Shown: piece after piece, positions 1-6,405 of the stretch | How the letters are laid out: each line of letters opens with the position of its first letter | How positions within the stretch are numbered: the first letter of the stretch is position 1 | NCBI GenBank assembly: GCA_023442905.1 | Contig: JAEZWY010000204.1 | Span: forward strand, 1 to 15,625 | Length of the DNA stretch: 15,625 bases | Direction: 5' to 3' | DNA from: Bacillota bacterium | GTDB lineage: Bacteria; Bacillota; Bacilli; Lactobacillales; Aerococcaceae | Made by a program: the position numbers and the translations under genes | The notes under the pieces: model-generated | Seen by the model: the letters and a program-made list of their open reading frames with translations, nothing else | What the model was told of the DNA's origin: nothing | The model's database searches: none

Positions 1-201
1 TCATTAGAACACGAAGCAAAAGTCTCAAAAATCTCAGAAGAACAACTCTACTACCTCATGAGCCGCGGCCTATCCGAAAGTGAAGCCACCGAAATGATCG
101 TCATGGGCTTCGTCGAAGCATTCACCAAAGATCTACCAATGGAATACGCCGTCGAGCTAAACCGATTGATAAGTTATGAGATGGAAGGCAGTGTTGGGTA
201 A
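1..201 (+). CDS. sufB: SufB, Fe-S cluster scaffold subunit, C-terminal end (5' truncated by window)
   Basis: The first 66 codons read in frame 1 to TAA at 199-201. They contain segments typical of the SufB/SufD C-terminus: LSESEATEMIVMGFVEAF, then LPMEYAVELNRLI and the ending EMEGSVG. SufB works with SufC and SufD as the cytosolic scaffold on which Fe-S clusters are assembled; it is normally the last gene of sufCDSUB in Firmicutes, which fits the terminator just downstream. Codons here favour C in the third position (CTC, TAC, GCC), unlike the AT-rich genes that follow, consistent with a chromosome/island boundary. Family identification is by recognition of the conserved tail. Confidence 0.93.
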   Translation, partial: SLEHEAKVSKISEEQLYYLMSRGLSESEATEMIVMGFVEAFTKDLPMEYAVELNRLISYEMEGSVG

Positions 202-213
202 ACCTGTTATAGG

Positions 214-251
214 AGCTAGAAACCTTGATATATAAGGGTTCTAGCTTTTTT
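214..251 (+). terminator. Rho-independent terminator of the suf operon
   Basis: AGCTAGAAACC (214-224) pairs with GGTTCTAGCT (237-246), with one bulged A, and is followed by six T (246-251). It lies 12 nt after the sufB stop. The proposed left attachment core occupies its loop and inner stem, so the right arm and T-tract would belong to the inserted element. Confidence 0.85.
220..244. repeat. Candidate attL (left attachment site)
   Basis: The core TTGATATATAAG at 225-236 is flanked by AAACC on the left and GGTT on the right, an inverted core-type arrangement suited to a tyrosine recombinase. The partner copy is at 12290-12314, matching 22 of 25 positions. It sits inside the suf terminator, between sufB and the integrase gene. 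Confidence 0.68.
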
Positions 252-272
252 GTTTTGCCTGTATACTAGAAA

Positions 273-290
273 TGACCAGATTTTGACCAG
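273..290. repeat. Paired 7-bp direct repeats, possible integrase arm sites
   Basis: TGACCAG occurs at 273-279 and again at 284-290, an offset of 11 bp, about one helical turn. The pair lies between attL and the integrase stop codon, where arm-type sites would be expected. No copy was seen near the right end, so the role is a guess. Confidence 0.35.
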
Positions 291-295
291 CTCTT

Positions 296-1438
296 TTACT
301 GATGAGCCATCATATCAGCAAAGTCTTGACCTGTTTTCTTAGGTGCATTATTTGTAATATGTGCATAGATGTCTAATGTCACTTTACTATTTTCATGCCC
401 TAATCGTTGTTGAACTACCTTGACAGATTCTCCTGCTTCTAATAATAAACTAGCATGTGTATGTCTAAACCCATGAGGTGTAATACGAGGCAAGTTATAT
501 TTTTTCAAAATATATCTTAACCAATCATTAACAGTGTTTGGAATGTATAGAGTGTTTTTAACTGTTGTAAAAACATGTTGCTCTTTAGAGCTAGTATTGT
601 ATCCAAGTTTTAAATACTCTTCTTTTTGCTGTAATTTCCAGTTGTTGAGGATAGAAAGAGTCTCAGTATCTAAAGAGATAACTCGTCTAGAAGCTCTTGT
701 TTTCGGAGATTGAATTATAACTTTACCAAATTCATCTACAGCAAGAGTTTTATTGACATGTAGTTCTTTATTAAACGTGTCTATGTCTTTCCACTGTAAA
801 GCGAGTACTTCACTCTTTCTCATACCTGTGTATGCCAATAATCTGAAGAAGGCGTATTGTTTCATGTTACCAAAATCTTTAAAAGCATCCAGTAAATTAT
901 TAAGCTCCTCTTTTGAGTAAAATTTACGATTTTTCTCATACTCTTTTTTTCGTGGAAGAAGTGTTTTTTCCATAGGATTATTGTCAATATATTGCATTGC
1001 AACCCCGTAGCGTAAAATTTGTGCAGTCTGTTTTCTCATATAATCGTAACTTTCATATTTACTGTGCCATTCATCTACCACTTTTTGACAATATGGGACA
1101 GAGATATTCGATAGTTTAAGCTTACCAAATGCTGGAAGTATTTGATTATTTGCGTATCTTACTGAGATTGCGATTGTTGAAGCTTTAACACTGGTACGCT
1201 GATGAGTTATCCATTCATTATACAGGTCTTCAAATGTCATATCAGGTGCTTTCTTTTTAACACCGTATAATATTTGATGTCTGTACTCGTCATAATCTTT
1301 TTGAGCTTCTTGTTTGCTACTAAAACCTCTTCTCGTAGTATTTATTTTTTCACCAGTTCGTGGATCGGTGGCAATGTGTCCTTTATACATCCACGCCACT
1401 TGACCGTTTTTCTTTTTGTACTTTGATATTTTTGCCAT
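296..1438 (-). CDS. int: Tyrosine site-specific integrase
   Basis: The 380-residue protein has the three-part plan of phage and Tn916-family integrases: an N-terminal arm-binding segment (about 1-65), a SAM-like core-binding domain (about 67-165) and a catalytic domain (about 175-370). The catalytic set is complete: Arg207 (TGMRKSE), Lys246 (SPKT), His322 and Arg325 (HGFRHTH), His348 (LGHENS) and Tyr358 (DIYAH). The chosen ATG at 1436-1438 has GAGGAG 8-9 nt upstream and gives the family-like start MAKISKYKK. A GTG at 1475-1477 would add 13 residues; it has a very strong GGGAGGTGAT site inside the end of the repressor gene, so it remains possible. The gene lies 39 bp after the repressor gene and is probably co-transcribed with it. 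It points towards sufB and the attachment site, as usual for a 3'-end-targeting element. Confidence 0.95.
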   Translation of the reverse strand: MAKISKYKKKNGQVAWMYKGHIATDPRTGEKINTTRRGFSSKQEAQKDYDEYRHQILYGVKKKAPDMTFEDLYNEWITHQRTSVKASTIAISVRYANNQILPAFGKLKLSNISVPYCQKVVDEWHSKYESYDYMRKQTAQILRYGVAMQYIDNNPMEKTLLPRKKEYEKNRKFYSKEELNNLLDAFKDFGNMKQYAFFRLLAYTGMRKSEVLALQWKDIDTFNKELHVNKTLAVDEFGKVIIQSPKTRASRRVISLDTETLSILNNWKLQQKEEYLKLGYNTSSKEQHVFTTVKNTLYIPNTVNDWLRYILKKYNLPRITPHGFRHTHASLLLEAGESVKVVQQRLGHENSKVTLDIYAHITNNAPKKTGQDFADMMAHQ

Positions 1439-1476
1439 TAAATCATCTCCTCTTAGTTTACAAGGAGTACTTACCA

Positions 1477-2211
1477 CTAGATGGTATCACCTCCCTTCAT
1501 TTTTTTCTTAGTGTATTTTTTCCCAATTGATGAAATCGTTTGTTCTAGCTTGTTTATATTATCAGTAATTTCTCTCACAGCTTCTTCGGGATAAGACATG
1601 TCTTTCAATTGAATAGGTAGCCATTCATCTACCATTCTTTCTAGTAGTTCTTCTATACTGCTAGTGAGGAAAAGAATGTTATTGTCAAATTCTTCTACAA
1701 TAGCATTGATGAATAATTCTTCTATTTTTAAGATATTGAAAAGACTAATTTTTTCATTTTTAACTTTATTACAAGTCTTGTTAGCAATAAATTCTTGCAT
1801 CTCTGGTTCTAATTTGGAATATCTATCCAGCCATGTATCTAAATTAGAGTGTACTGGTGGGAACTGTTGACGAAGATGCTGGAACAGGTTTTTATCTGGA
1901 AATGTTATACCATCTAGTACAATGCTATCTCTATAAAGAATAATTCCCAAAATATATTCTTCTACATTGCCACAAACTAACTCCTCTATACTCATATTTC
2001 CCAAATCAGCAATTCGGGATAATCGCTCTGGTATTGGTAAATAGGTTCCCTTCTCCCATTCGTAGATAGTTTTTTTGTCAATTAATTGACCGTTGTTAAT
2101 CATAAGACCAAATGCTGGTTGTGTTAATTTTTTACTCTTTCTTATAGCTTTTATTTTTGTTCCGAGTATCTTTTTTCGTTCTAAATAATTTATTGGTGGA
2201 CGTTTTATCAT
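1477..2211 (-). CDS. XRE-family repressor of the island's left switch
   Basis: This 244-residue protein has an N-terminal Cro/CI helix-turn-helix (about residues 13-80). The recognition region reads DKKTIYEWEKGTYLP, followed by a helix ending in MSIEELVCG. The remaining 160 residues are charged and helical with no recognised catalytic motif; no S24 Ser/Lys autoprotease signature is visible, so classical LexA-type self-cleavage is not supported. The ATG at 2209-2211 has GGAGG with a 10-nt spacer; the upstream GTG at 2218-2220 is too close to that site. It is divergent from the excisionase and primase genes and is read from TTTACA-17-TATACT (2262-2234). The likely role, inferred from position, is to hold the rightward promoter silent in the integrated state and to control its own gene and int. 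Confidence 0.87.
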   Translation of the reverse strand: MIKRPPINYLERKKILGTKIKAIRKSKKLTQPAFGLMINNGQLIDKKTIYEWEKGTYLPIPERLSRIADLGNMSIEELVCGNVEEYILGIILYRDSIVLDGITFPDKNLFQHLRQQFPPVHSNLDTWLDRYSKLEPEMQEFIANKTCNKVKNEKISLFNILKIEELFINAIVEEFDNNILFLTSSIEELLERMVDEWLPIQLKDMSYPEEAVREITDNINKLEQTISSIGKKYTKKKMKGGDTI

Positions 2212-2233
2212 ATTGACCACACCTCCTAAAATT

Positions 2234-2262
2234 AGTATACCTCAAAAAAGGGGTGTTGTAAA
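2234..2262 (-). promoter_or_regulatory. Leftward promoter for repressor and integrase
   Basis: Read on the minus strand: -35 TTTACA (2262-2257), a 17-bp spacer, then -10 TATACT (2239-2234). The AGGAGG site and ATG at 2211 follow. The spacer contains the left arm of the large inverted repeat. Confidence 0.78.
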
Positions 2263-2304
2263 TAAATTTTACAAATCTGTTGACACCCCTTTTTTATCGA
2301 GGTA
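2238..2304. promoter_or_regulatory. Nested palindromic operator region between divergent promoters
   Basis: A 13-bp perfect inverted repeat, AAAAAAGGGGTGT (2244-2256) and ACACCCCTTTTTT (2283-2295), encloses a second one, TTGTAAA (2256-2262) and TTTACAA (2268-2274). Outside them TACCTC (2238-2243) mirrors GAGGTA (2299-2304) after a 3-nt offset. One large arm lies in the spacer of each divergent promoter, so a protein bound to both would cover both. Operator function is inferred. Confidence 0.68.
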
Positions 2305-2308
2305 TTAT
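2280..2308 (+). promoter_or_regulatory. Rightward promoter for excisionase and primase
   Basis: Consensus -35 TTGACA (2280-2285), a 17-bp spacer (2286-2302), then -10 TATTAT (2303-2308). It is the stronger of the divergent pair by match to consensus. It leaves a leader of about 130 nt before the excisionase ATG. Confidence 0.83.
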
Positions 2309-2335
2309 GTGTATGTCGATGAACTGGTAATCATT

Positions 2336-2365
2336 TTTTGTTTGATTAATCGGTTAATAACAAAA
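2336..2365. repeat. Inverted repeat in the rightward leader
   Basis: TTTTGTT (2336-2342) and ATTAA (2345-2349) pair with TTAAT (2354-2358) and AACAAAA (2359-2365). There is a 2-nt bulge and a TCGG loop. It lies within the untranslated leader of the rightward transcript, as a possible RNA hairpin or protein site; the function is unknown. Confidence 0.45.
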
Positions 2366-2442
2366 TACTTTTATTTTGAGCAAAAAATACGAAGATAATT
2401 CTTAGAAAATTTGTTCAAGCAATCACGAAAGGAGGGGGAAAT

Positions 2443-2718
2443 ATGTCTCTACAAATCATTGATAGCATTGTTTCTATACAAGTTGAACAACAAGTGAAAG
2501 AGATAATTACAGTGCTAAAGCCTATGCTAGAAGACATTATTTCTGGAGTCACTCTAGAGTATATGGACTATCAGCAGGCAAGTGAATATCTAGGTGTATC
2601 AGTAGGAACGATTAGAAAATATGTTTCTCAATACGGGTTACCTGTTATAAAAATTGATACGGTCATTAGATTTAAAAAATCTGATATTGATAGTTTCATG
2701 GAACGGTATAAAGGTTGA
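2443..2718 (+). CDS. xis: Excisionase-type HTH protein (HTH_17/MerR-like)
   Basis: The 91-residue protein starts at ATG with AAAGGAGGGGG just upstream. The N-terminal half (about 1-40) is a helical, mildly amphipathic extension. The C-terminal half (about 42-90) is a winged HTH of the excisionase/HTH_17 family: MDYQQASEYLGVSVGTIRKYV for the helices, then a wing and the typical ending VIRFKKSDIDSFMERYK. Such proteins bend attachment DNA and bias the integrase towards excision. It is the first gene after the rightward promoter and opposes int, a usual excisionase position in satellites and ICEs. The long N-terminal extension is not typical of minimal excisionases; a role as an activator or replication accessory is possible. 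Confidence 0.78.
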   Translation: MSLQIIDSIVSIQVEQQVKEIITVLKPMLEDIISGVTLEYMDYQQASEYLGVSVGTIRKYVSQYGLPVIKIDTVIRFKKSDIDSFMERYKG

Positions 2719-2728
2719 GTAAACAAAT

Positions 2729-2786
2729 AAGACTAAAACATATAGTAATAAAGAGTTTGTTTTTATTATCTGTATGTTTTAGTCTT
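2729..2786. repeat. Long hairpin between excisionase and primase genes
   Basis: AAGACTAAAACATA (2729-2742) is perfectly mirrored at 2773-2786. After a small internal loop, TAATAAA (2746-2752) pairs with TTTATTA (2762-2768). The apical loop is about 9 nt. It is followed by TTTAACAG rather than a run of T, so it is a poor terminator. It ends about 16 nt before the AAGGAGG site of the primase gene. Confidence 0.8.
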
Positions 2787-2815
2787 TAACAGAATTTTAT
2801 AAGGAGGAAACACAA

Positions 2816-4813
2816 ATGGAAACATCAATGATTAATATTCCAATTTATGTAGATCAAGAAAAATTATTAGAGAAGCCAGTTACAAAAAAAGAAAAAACTG
2901 ATGTAAGAGATAGGTGTTTAGATAACTATAGAGAAGTTACAAGAGATGAGTTTGTAGAGATACTAAATTCATCACAATCATTTATTCCAAGCAAGACAAA
3001 GAATAAAGGCAATGACAAGGAGAGTTTTGTGGAAACCAGAGTAATTATTCTGGATGTCGATAACACTGTTAAAGATGAGAAGGGGAAGGTAGTAGATTTG
3101 AGTAAAGATGATAGTAGATACTTAAGCGTAGAAAAGGTTTTATCTATCAATTTAGTTCATAATTCTGCGTTTGCGATACAAAAAAGTATTCGGTACTCTG
3201 AAAATCTAGAAAAATACAAGATTGTCTTTCTATTAAAAGAAGCAATTACTGACTATGGTAAAATGGTTGCTGTTTACGAATACTTGAAAAAGAACATCCC
3301 CGGGTGTGATGACAATGTAAATGCTTCGAATAGAATGTTTTTTGGAGGATATAAGTCAGATGCAGTGATAATAATTAATGAAGACAACATGTTAGATATT
3401 ACTGAGCTTCCGATTGATTTTACCATGACATGTTCTAAAAATTGTCAAAGTGATTCAGGGAGAGAGTATGAACTAGTCAATGAAACCGATTTTGTTAAGT
3501 TGATAAAAAATGACGACAAAGAAGAAATGAAACAGTGGTTTAAAGACTGCCTGTTTGATTCCTCCGACATGTCTTTTAATGAGATTTATGAAAGATTGTT
3601 AACCATTGATATGAATAAATTACTTAAGTCAAGTAAAAACTTAAGATGTCTGTTTCACAACGATCATAATCCCTCTGCTAGTATTTTTACCAGTAAAACT
3701 GGGCATTCCATTTTTTATTGTCATTCCAGTAATTGTGATATCAGTGAAAATTTTATTGGAGTTGTGATGCTAATTTTAAAGAAAGACAGTCGGGTAGAAA
3801 CATTTAATTGGCTATTAGAGAACCTAGACTTGTATCCTACACATTTTCGAAAATTGAAAGAGGAATCAAAAGTACTTTTTGACACTCTTGAATCAATGAA
3901 AGACAAACTTTTCAGGACAATAAGGAATTATCTAGAGGAAATGCGACGTGTCTATGATGTCTTGCTTTCTGATGTTAATTTTTTTGATGATAGTAAGGAA
4001 AGTGTGACTTGTATTTTGTCGGGGGAACAATTAGCTAAAAAAATGAGTTCTTACTATGGTAAAACTTATGACATAGATAAATGTAATAAGTTACTATCAC
4101 TTATGACTTTTATAGGATTGATAAAAAAATTAGATGATGAAGATGTTCCTTTGAAGATGCTCGAATACCTAAATAGGTTAAAGGAAGAGAAAGCGTTAGG
4201 AAACTTTAATCATAAGAGAAGCAATGTCTATCGATTAGACGTTTTTAATGCAACTTCTGTGATTCAAAAATTGAATGAAGATATCCTTCCACTTCTGGAA
4301 AAAATTCATTTTACATATCAATATTTTTCTTATGAATGGGTTAAGATATGTTTTAACGAAAAAGAGGCTAAAAGAGTATTTCCTCAAAATTCCCGATCAG
4401 AACTCAGCAAGGAAAAACAATTGATTTTAGATGAAGCACATGAAGTTTTACAGGGCTTATCGTGGCAAGGGACATATCTAATGACAGAGAAAGAACTTAT
4501 TAACACTGTTTGTGAACGCCTACGTAATGTTGGGGATAACAGCGTGAAAAATGCTTTAATAAAAAACAGAGGCTACTTTGTTAAACAAGGATTCACTCTT
4601 GAACGAGCTTCTAAGGATATTAAGAAACTATACAATGTGAAAGCAAGTAGTAGTTTTTTAATATATTTAGCGAAAGGGGCAGGGATAGATGAAACAATAA
4701 AAGAATTGATATTATCAGGAGCTGGGATAGTTCCTCTGTATCAATTTACAAGTGTAACAAGAGATGATGGACGGAGAGTAAGGAAGAGAAAAGACCCAAT
4801 TGTATTAAACTAG
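2816..4813 (+). CDS. Primase/replication protein with DxD primase-like N-terminus and CHC2-type zinc ribbon
   Basis: The 665-residue protein starts at ATG after AAGGAGG. Residues about 74-200 resemble an archaeo-eukaryotic-type primase core. RVIILDVDN holds a candidate metal pair, Asp80 and Asp82. A strand pair around RYSENLEKYKIVFLL follows, then NASNRMFFGG with Arg173. Residues 278-307 form a probable CHC2-type zinc site, CLFHNDHNPSASIF to FYCHSSNC, with Cys278, His281, Cys302 and Cys307 as likely ligands. The C-terminal half (about 350-665) is helical with winged-helix-like stretches and a basic end (RRVRKRKD). No Walker A or SF3/DnaB helicase motif was found, so unwinding would need another protein. 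It is the largest island gene, under the rightward promoter and closed by the 4855-4889 terminator. It probably drives replication of the excised element, as pri-rep proteins do in satellites. The exact family is uncertain, and the usual catalytic His of the sxH motif is not obvious. Confidence 0.78.
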   Translation: METSMINIPIYVDQEKLLEKPVTKKEKTDVRDRCLDNYREVTRDEFVEILNSSQSFIPSKTKNKGNDKESFVETRVIILDVDNTVKDEKGKVVDLSKDDSRYLSVEKVLSINLVHNSAFAIQKSIRYSENLEKYKIVFLLKEAITDYGKMVAVYEYLKKNIPGCDDNVNASNRMFFGGYKSDAVIIINEDNMLDITELPIDFTMTCSKNCQSDSGREYELVNETDFVKLIKNDDKEEMKQWFKDCLFDSSDMSFNEIYERLLTIDMNKLLKSSKNLRCLFHNDHNPSASIFTSKTGHSIFYCHSSNCDISENFIGVVMLILKKDSRVETFNWLLENLDLYPTHFRKLKEESKVLFDTLESMKDKLFRTIRNYLEEMRRVYDVLLSDVNFFDDSKESVTCILSGEQLAKKMSSYYGKTYDIDKCNKLLSLMTFIGLIKKLDDEDVPLKMLEYLNRLKEEKALGNFNHKRSNVYRLDVFNATSVIQKLNEDILPLLEKIHFTYQYFSYEWVKICFNEKEAKRVFPQNSRSELSKEKQLILDEAHEVLQGLSWQGTYLMTEKELINTVCERLRNVGDNSVKNALIKNRGYFVKQGFTLERASKDIKKLYNVKASSSFLIYLAKGAGIDETIKELILSGAGIVPLYQFTSVTRDDGRRVRKRKDPIVLN

Positions 4814-4854
4814 ACAGGTTATCCATAGCTCTTAATCTTATTTCATCTCAATAC

Positions 4855-4889
4855 ACCCACCGTTAAAGTTCGGTGGGTTATTTATTTTT
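4855..4889 (+). terminator. Rho-independent terminator after the primase gene
   Basis: ACCCACCG (4855-4862) pairs perfectly with CGGTGGGT (4871-4878) around an 8-nt loop. The T-rich stretch TTATTTATTTTT follows. It ends the rightward transcript and separates it from the converging XRE gene. Confidence 0.88.
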
Positions 4890-5224
4890 CAATCTTTCAA
4901 TAGCTGATTGCGTTCATTTTCTTGCCTTTTTAATAGCTTCATATAGTCAATTGTTCGAACTGCATCTTCAGTGCTAAGAGAACGATAGAGAGCCAAAAAC
5001 TCTTCCTCATAATCTACGACAACATTGTCTAGAAAATGGCTTACAGGGGTTCCTAGTGCTCTAGAAAGAGCTGTTAAGCTATCGAGGTTAGGCTCTGTTA
5101 CAGAATTTTCCCATCTTGCTACTGCCTGTTGTGTAGAGAAGATTTTTTCAGCTAATTCTTTTTGTGTCCACCCGAGAGCTTTTCGCTTTTCTCTAATGAC
5201 CTTTGCATATTGTTTCTGTTTCAT
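4889..5224 (-). CDS. XRE-family transcriptional regulator (Cro/CI HTH), 111 aa
   Basis: The N-terminal 65 residues are a complete Cro/CI helix-turn-helix: KVIREKRKALGWTQKELAEKI, then STQQAVARWENSVTEPNLDSLTALSRALG. A charged helical tail of about 45 residues follows. The ATG at 5222-5224 is preceded on the minus strand by GGGGGTG with a suitable spacer. It faces the smaller XRE gene at 5351 across about 125 bp containing two related 17-bp operators. The arrangement looks like a second self-contained switch, distinct from the int-side repressor. It probably represses itself and the rightward arm. Which of the two proteins binds which operator cannot be told from sequence. Confidence 0.88.
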   Translation of the reverse strand: MKQKQYAKVIREKRKALGWTQKELAEKIFSTQQAVARWENSVTEPNLDSLTALSRALGTPVSHFLDNVVVDYEEEFLALYRSLSTEDAVRTIDYMKLLKRQENERNQLLKD

Positions 5225-5248
5225 TAATACACCCCCATCTCAGTATAG

Positions 5249-5265
5249 TACAACAAGTTGTTGTA
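5249..5265. promoter_or_regulatory. Operator 1 of the XRE pair
   Basis: TACAACAAGTTGTTGTA is a perfect 17-nt palindrome of two 8-bp arms around a central G. It lies immediately upstream of a leftward -10 candidate TATACT (5247-5242), so a bound regulator would block leftward transcription. The matching leftward -35 is weak. Confidence 0.75.
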
Positions 5266-5302
5266 TTTGTAATGGTATTTGAAGTTTTTTATATTTTATG
5301 AG

Positions 5303-5331
5303 TTGAAATACATCATATTGTTGTATATAAT
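5303..5331 (+). promoter_or_regulatory. Rightward promoter with operator 2 filling its spacer
   Basis: -35 TTGAAA (5303-5308), a 17-bp spacer, and a perfect -10 TATAAT (5326-5331). The whole spacer (5309-5325) is TACATCATATTGTTGTA, matching operator 1 at 14 of 17 positions. Binding there would occlude RNA polymerase directly. Confidence 0.83.
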
Positions 5332-5350
5332 AAAACAGGAGGGGAGAATC

Positions 5351-5566
5351 ATGAAAAAAGTAAGTAATCTCAGCCGATACAGAAAAGAAAAAGGACTTTC
5401 TCAAACGGAGTTAGCAAAAAAAATGAATGTTACACAGCAATGTGTAAGTTCGTGGCAAACAGGGAGAACGATTCCTAAACCCTATCAAATGAAGATGCTT
5501 TCTGAGATATTAAGTGTACCAATGAATGAGCTGTTTTCTGATGTATTTAATAAAGTAAACAGTTAA
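5351..5566 (+). CDS. Small XRE-family regulator, 71 aa
   Basis: The protein is essentially one Cro/CI helix-turn-helix domain: LSRYRKEKGLSQTELAKKMNVTQQCVSSWQTGRTIPKPYQMKMLSEIL, with a short tail. The start at ATG 5351 follows ACAGGAGGGGAGAATC; a longer reading from 5279 would run through the promoter and operator and is rejected. It is read from TTGAAA-17-TATAAT and is the first gene of a rightward run followed by the zinc-ribbon protein (37-bp gap). Small single-domain XRE proteins opposite a larger one often act as Cro-like antagonists; that role is inferred here. Confidence 0.87.
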   Translation: MKKVSNLSRYRKEKGLSQTELAKKMNVTQQCVSSWQTGRTIPKPYQMKMLSEILSVPMNELFSDVFNKVNS

Positions 5567-5602
5567 CTAATAAGCAATTGAATGATTTTAGGAGGAGAAG
5601 AC

Positions 5603-5965
5603 ATGTATTGTAGAAAATGTGGCAAAGAAATAACAGATGAAAGTAAGTATTGCCAGTTTTGTGGAGCACTACAAGAAACAGATGAGACAACCGGAACAGA
5701 CACAGTAAAGAAAAGTACTGAGCAGACAATTAATGAAATGAAGGAACAAATCGTACATGGACAAGAGACAGGGAAGCTGTATTTGATTATTGGTTGGATT
5801 TCTATGGTAGTATCGTTAGCATTTATTCCTGTTGTATTTGGTGCTGTTGCTGTTATTATGGGCTACTTATATCGAGAAAAAGATGAGAAAATGGGTACGA
5901 TTTTGATGATAGCAGGGGTAGCTGGAGCAATCTTTGGTGTACTTTTAGGGATGTCAATGTACTGA
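5603..5965 (+). CDS. Zinc-ribbon membrane protein, 120 aa, function unknown
   Basis: The N-terminus is a short zinc ribbon: MYCRKCGKEITDESKYCQFCG has Cys3, Cys6, Cys17 and Cys20 in a C-x2-C-x10-C-x2-C pattern. A polar, Thr- and Lys-rich linker (about 22-57) follows, then two membrane segments at about 61-90 and 98-119 joined by the charged turn REKDEKMG. The ATG at 5603 has AGGAGGAG upstream; an earlier in-frame ATG at 5582 precedes that site and is not favoured. The plan (cytosolic zinc ribbon, two helices) is common in Firmicutes accessory regions but has no fixed function. It follows the small XRE gene by 37 bp and precedes another membrane-anchored protein, so the three probably share a transcript. 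Confidence 0.83.
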   Translation: MYCRKCGKEITDESKYCQFCGALQETDETTGTDTVKKSTEQTINEMKEQIVHGQETGKLYLIIGWISMVVSLAFIPVVFGAVAVIMGYLYREKDEKMGTILMIAGVAGAIFGVLLGMSMY

Positions 5966-6010
5966 TAAGAGGGATAAGAGCAAATTATTTTGGAGATAGG
6001 AGATAAAAAG

Positions 6011-6337
6011 TTGAATAAAGTAAATATGAACAAGAAGTTTGTCATTATAGGTATTGTTGTCTTGGCTATTATAGGTATTATTTTTTCAAAAATGACAGGT
6101 ACATCTGGATTAGAGAAGTCATCAAAACCATTGGTAACACAGATTTTACAAGAACAGTACAACTTAAATCGATCATGTGATGATGTGACGATTACTCATG
6201 AAAATGGAGATAACACATACCGGGCTAAAGCTATATTAGACAATGGAAGTGCTATCAACATAAATATTGAGTACTATCCAAAGAAAGACCGTATATATGT
6301 GGAGATACCATATGCTGAGGTGTTAATGTTAAATTGA
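6011..6337 (+). CDS. Single-pass membrane-anchored small protein, function unknown
   Basis: Read from TTG at 6011, the protein has 108 residues. It has a basic N-terminus, one membrane helix (KKFVIIGIVVLAIIGIIF, about residues 8-25) and an extracytoplasmic domain of about 80 residues. That domain begins SGLEKSSKPLVTQILQ and alternates strands such as TYRAKAILDNGSAININIEYY. The TTG has GGAG 8 nt upstream. ATG 6026 is the alternative, but its ribosome site is poor. No lipobox follows the helix, so it is likely a membrane-tethered protein rather than a lipoprotein. The gene closes the run started by the small XRE gene and is followed by a terminator. I do not recognise the family. Confidence 0.76.
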   Translation: MNKVNMNKKFVIIGIVVLAIIGIIFSKMTGTSGLEKSSKPLVTQILQEQYNLNRSCDDVTITHENGDNTYRAKAILDNGSAININIEYYPKKDRIYVEIPYAEVLMLN

Positions 6338-6369
6338 TTTAAATGTATTATGCATACCGTCCAAACAGG

Positions 6370-6405
6370 AACTCCCAAAGGTGTAAATTCACTAGGGAGT
6401 TTTTA
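6370..6405 (+). terminator. Rho-independent terminator after the XRE/membrane-protein run
   Basis: AACTCCC (6370-6376) pairs with GGGAGTT (6395-6401), with partial inner pairing GGTG/CACT. TTTTT follows at 6400-6404. It closes the transcript from the 5303-5331 promoter. Confidence 0.83.

Noticed and set aside
1664..1870. 68-codon forward frame inside the repressor gene
   Set aside because: It lies wholly within the repressor coding sequence on the other strand and shows no independent signals.
2213..2398. 61-codon rightward frame through the divergent promoter region
   Set aside because: It covers the promoters and the large palindrome, has no ribosome site, and its start lies inside the repressor's own translation-start region.
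4817..4827. DnaA-box-like TTATCCATA after the primase gene as an origin
   Set aside because: A single site one base off consensus, with no iterons or AT-rich unwinding array beside it, is too weak to call.
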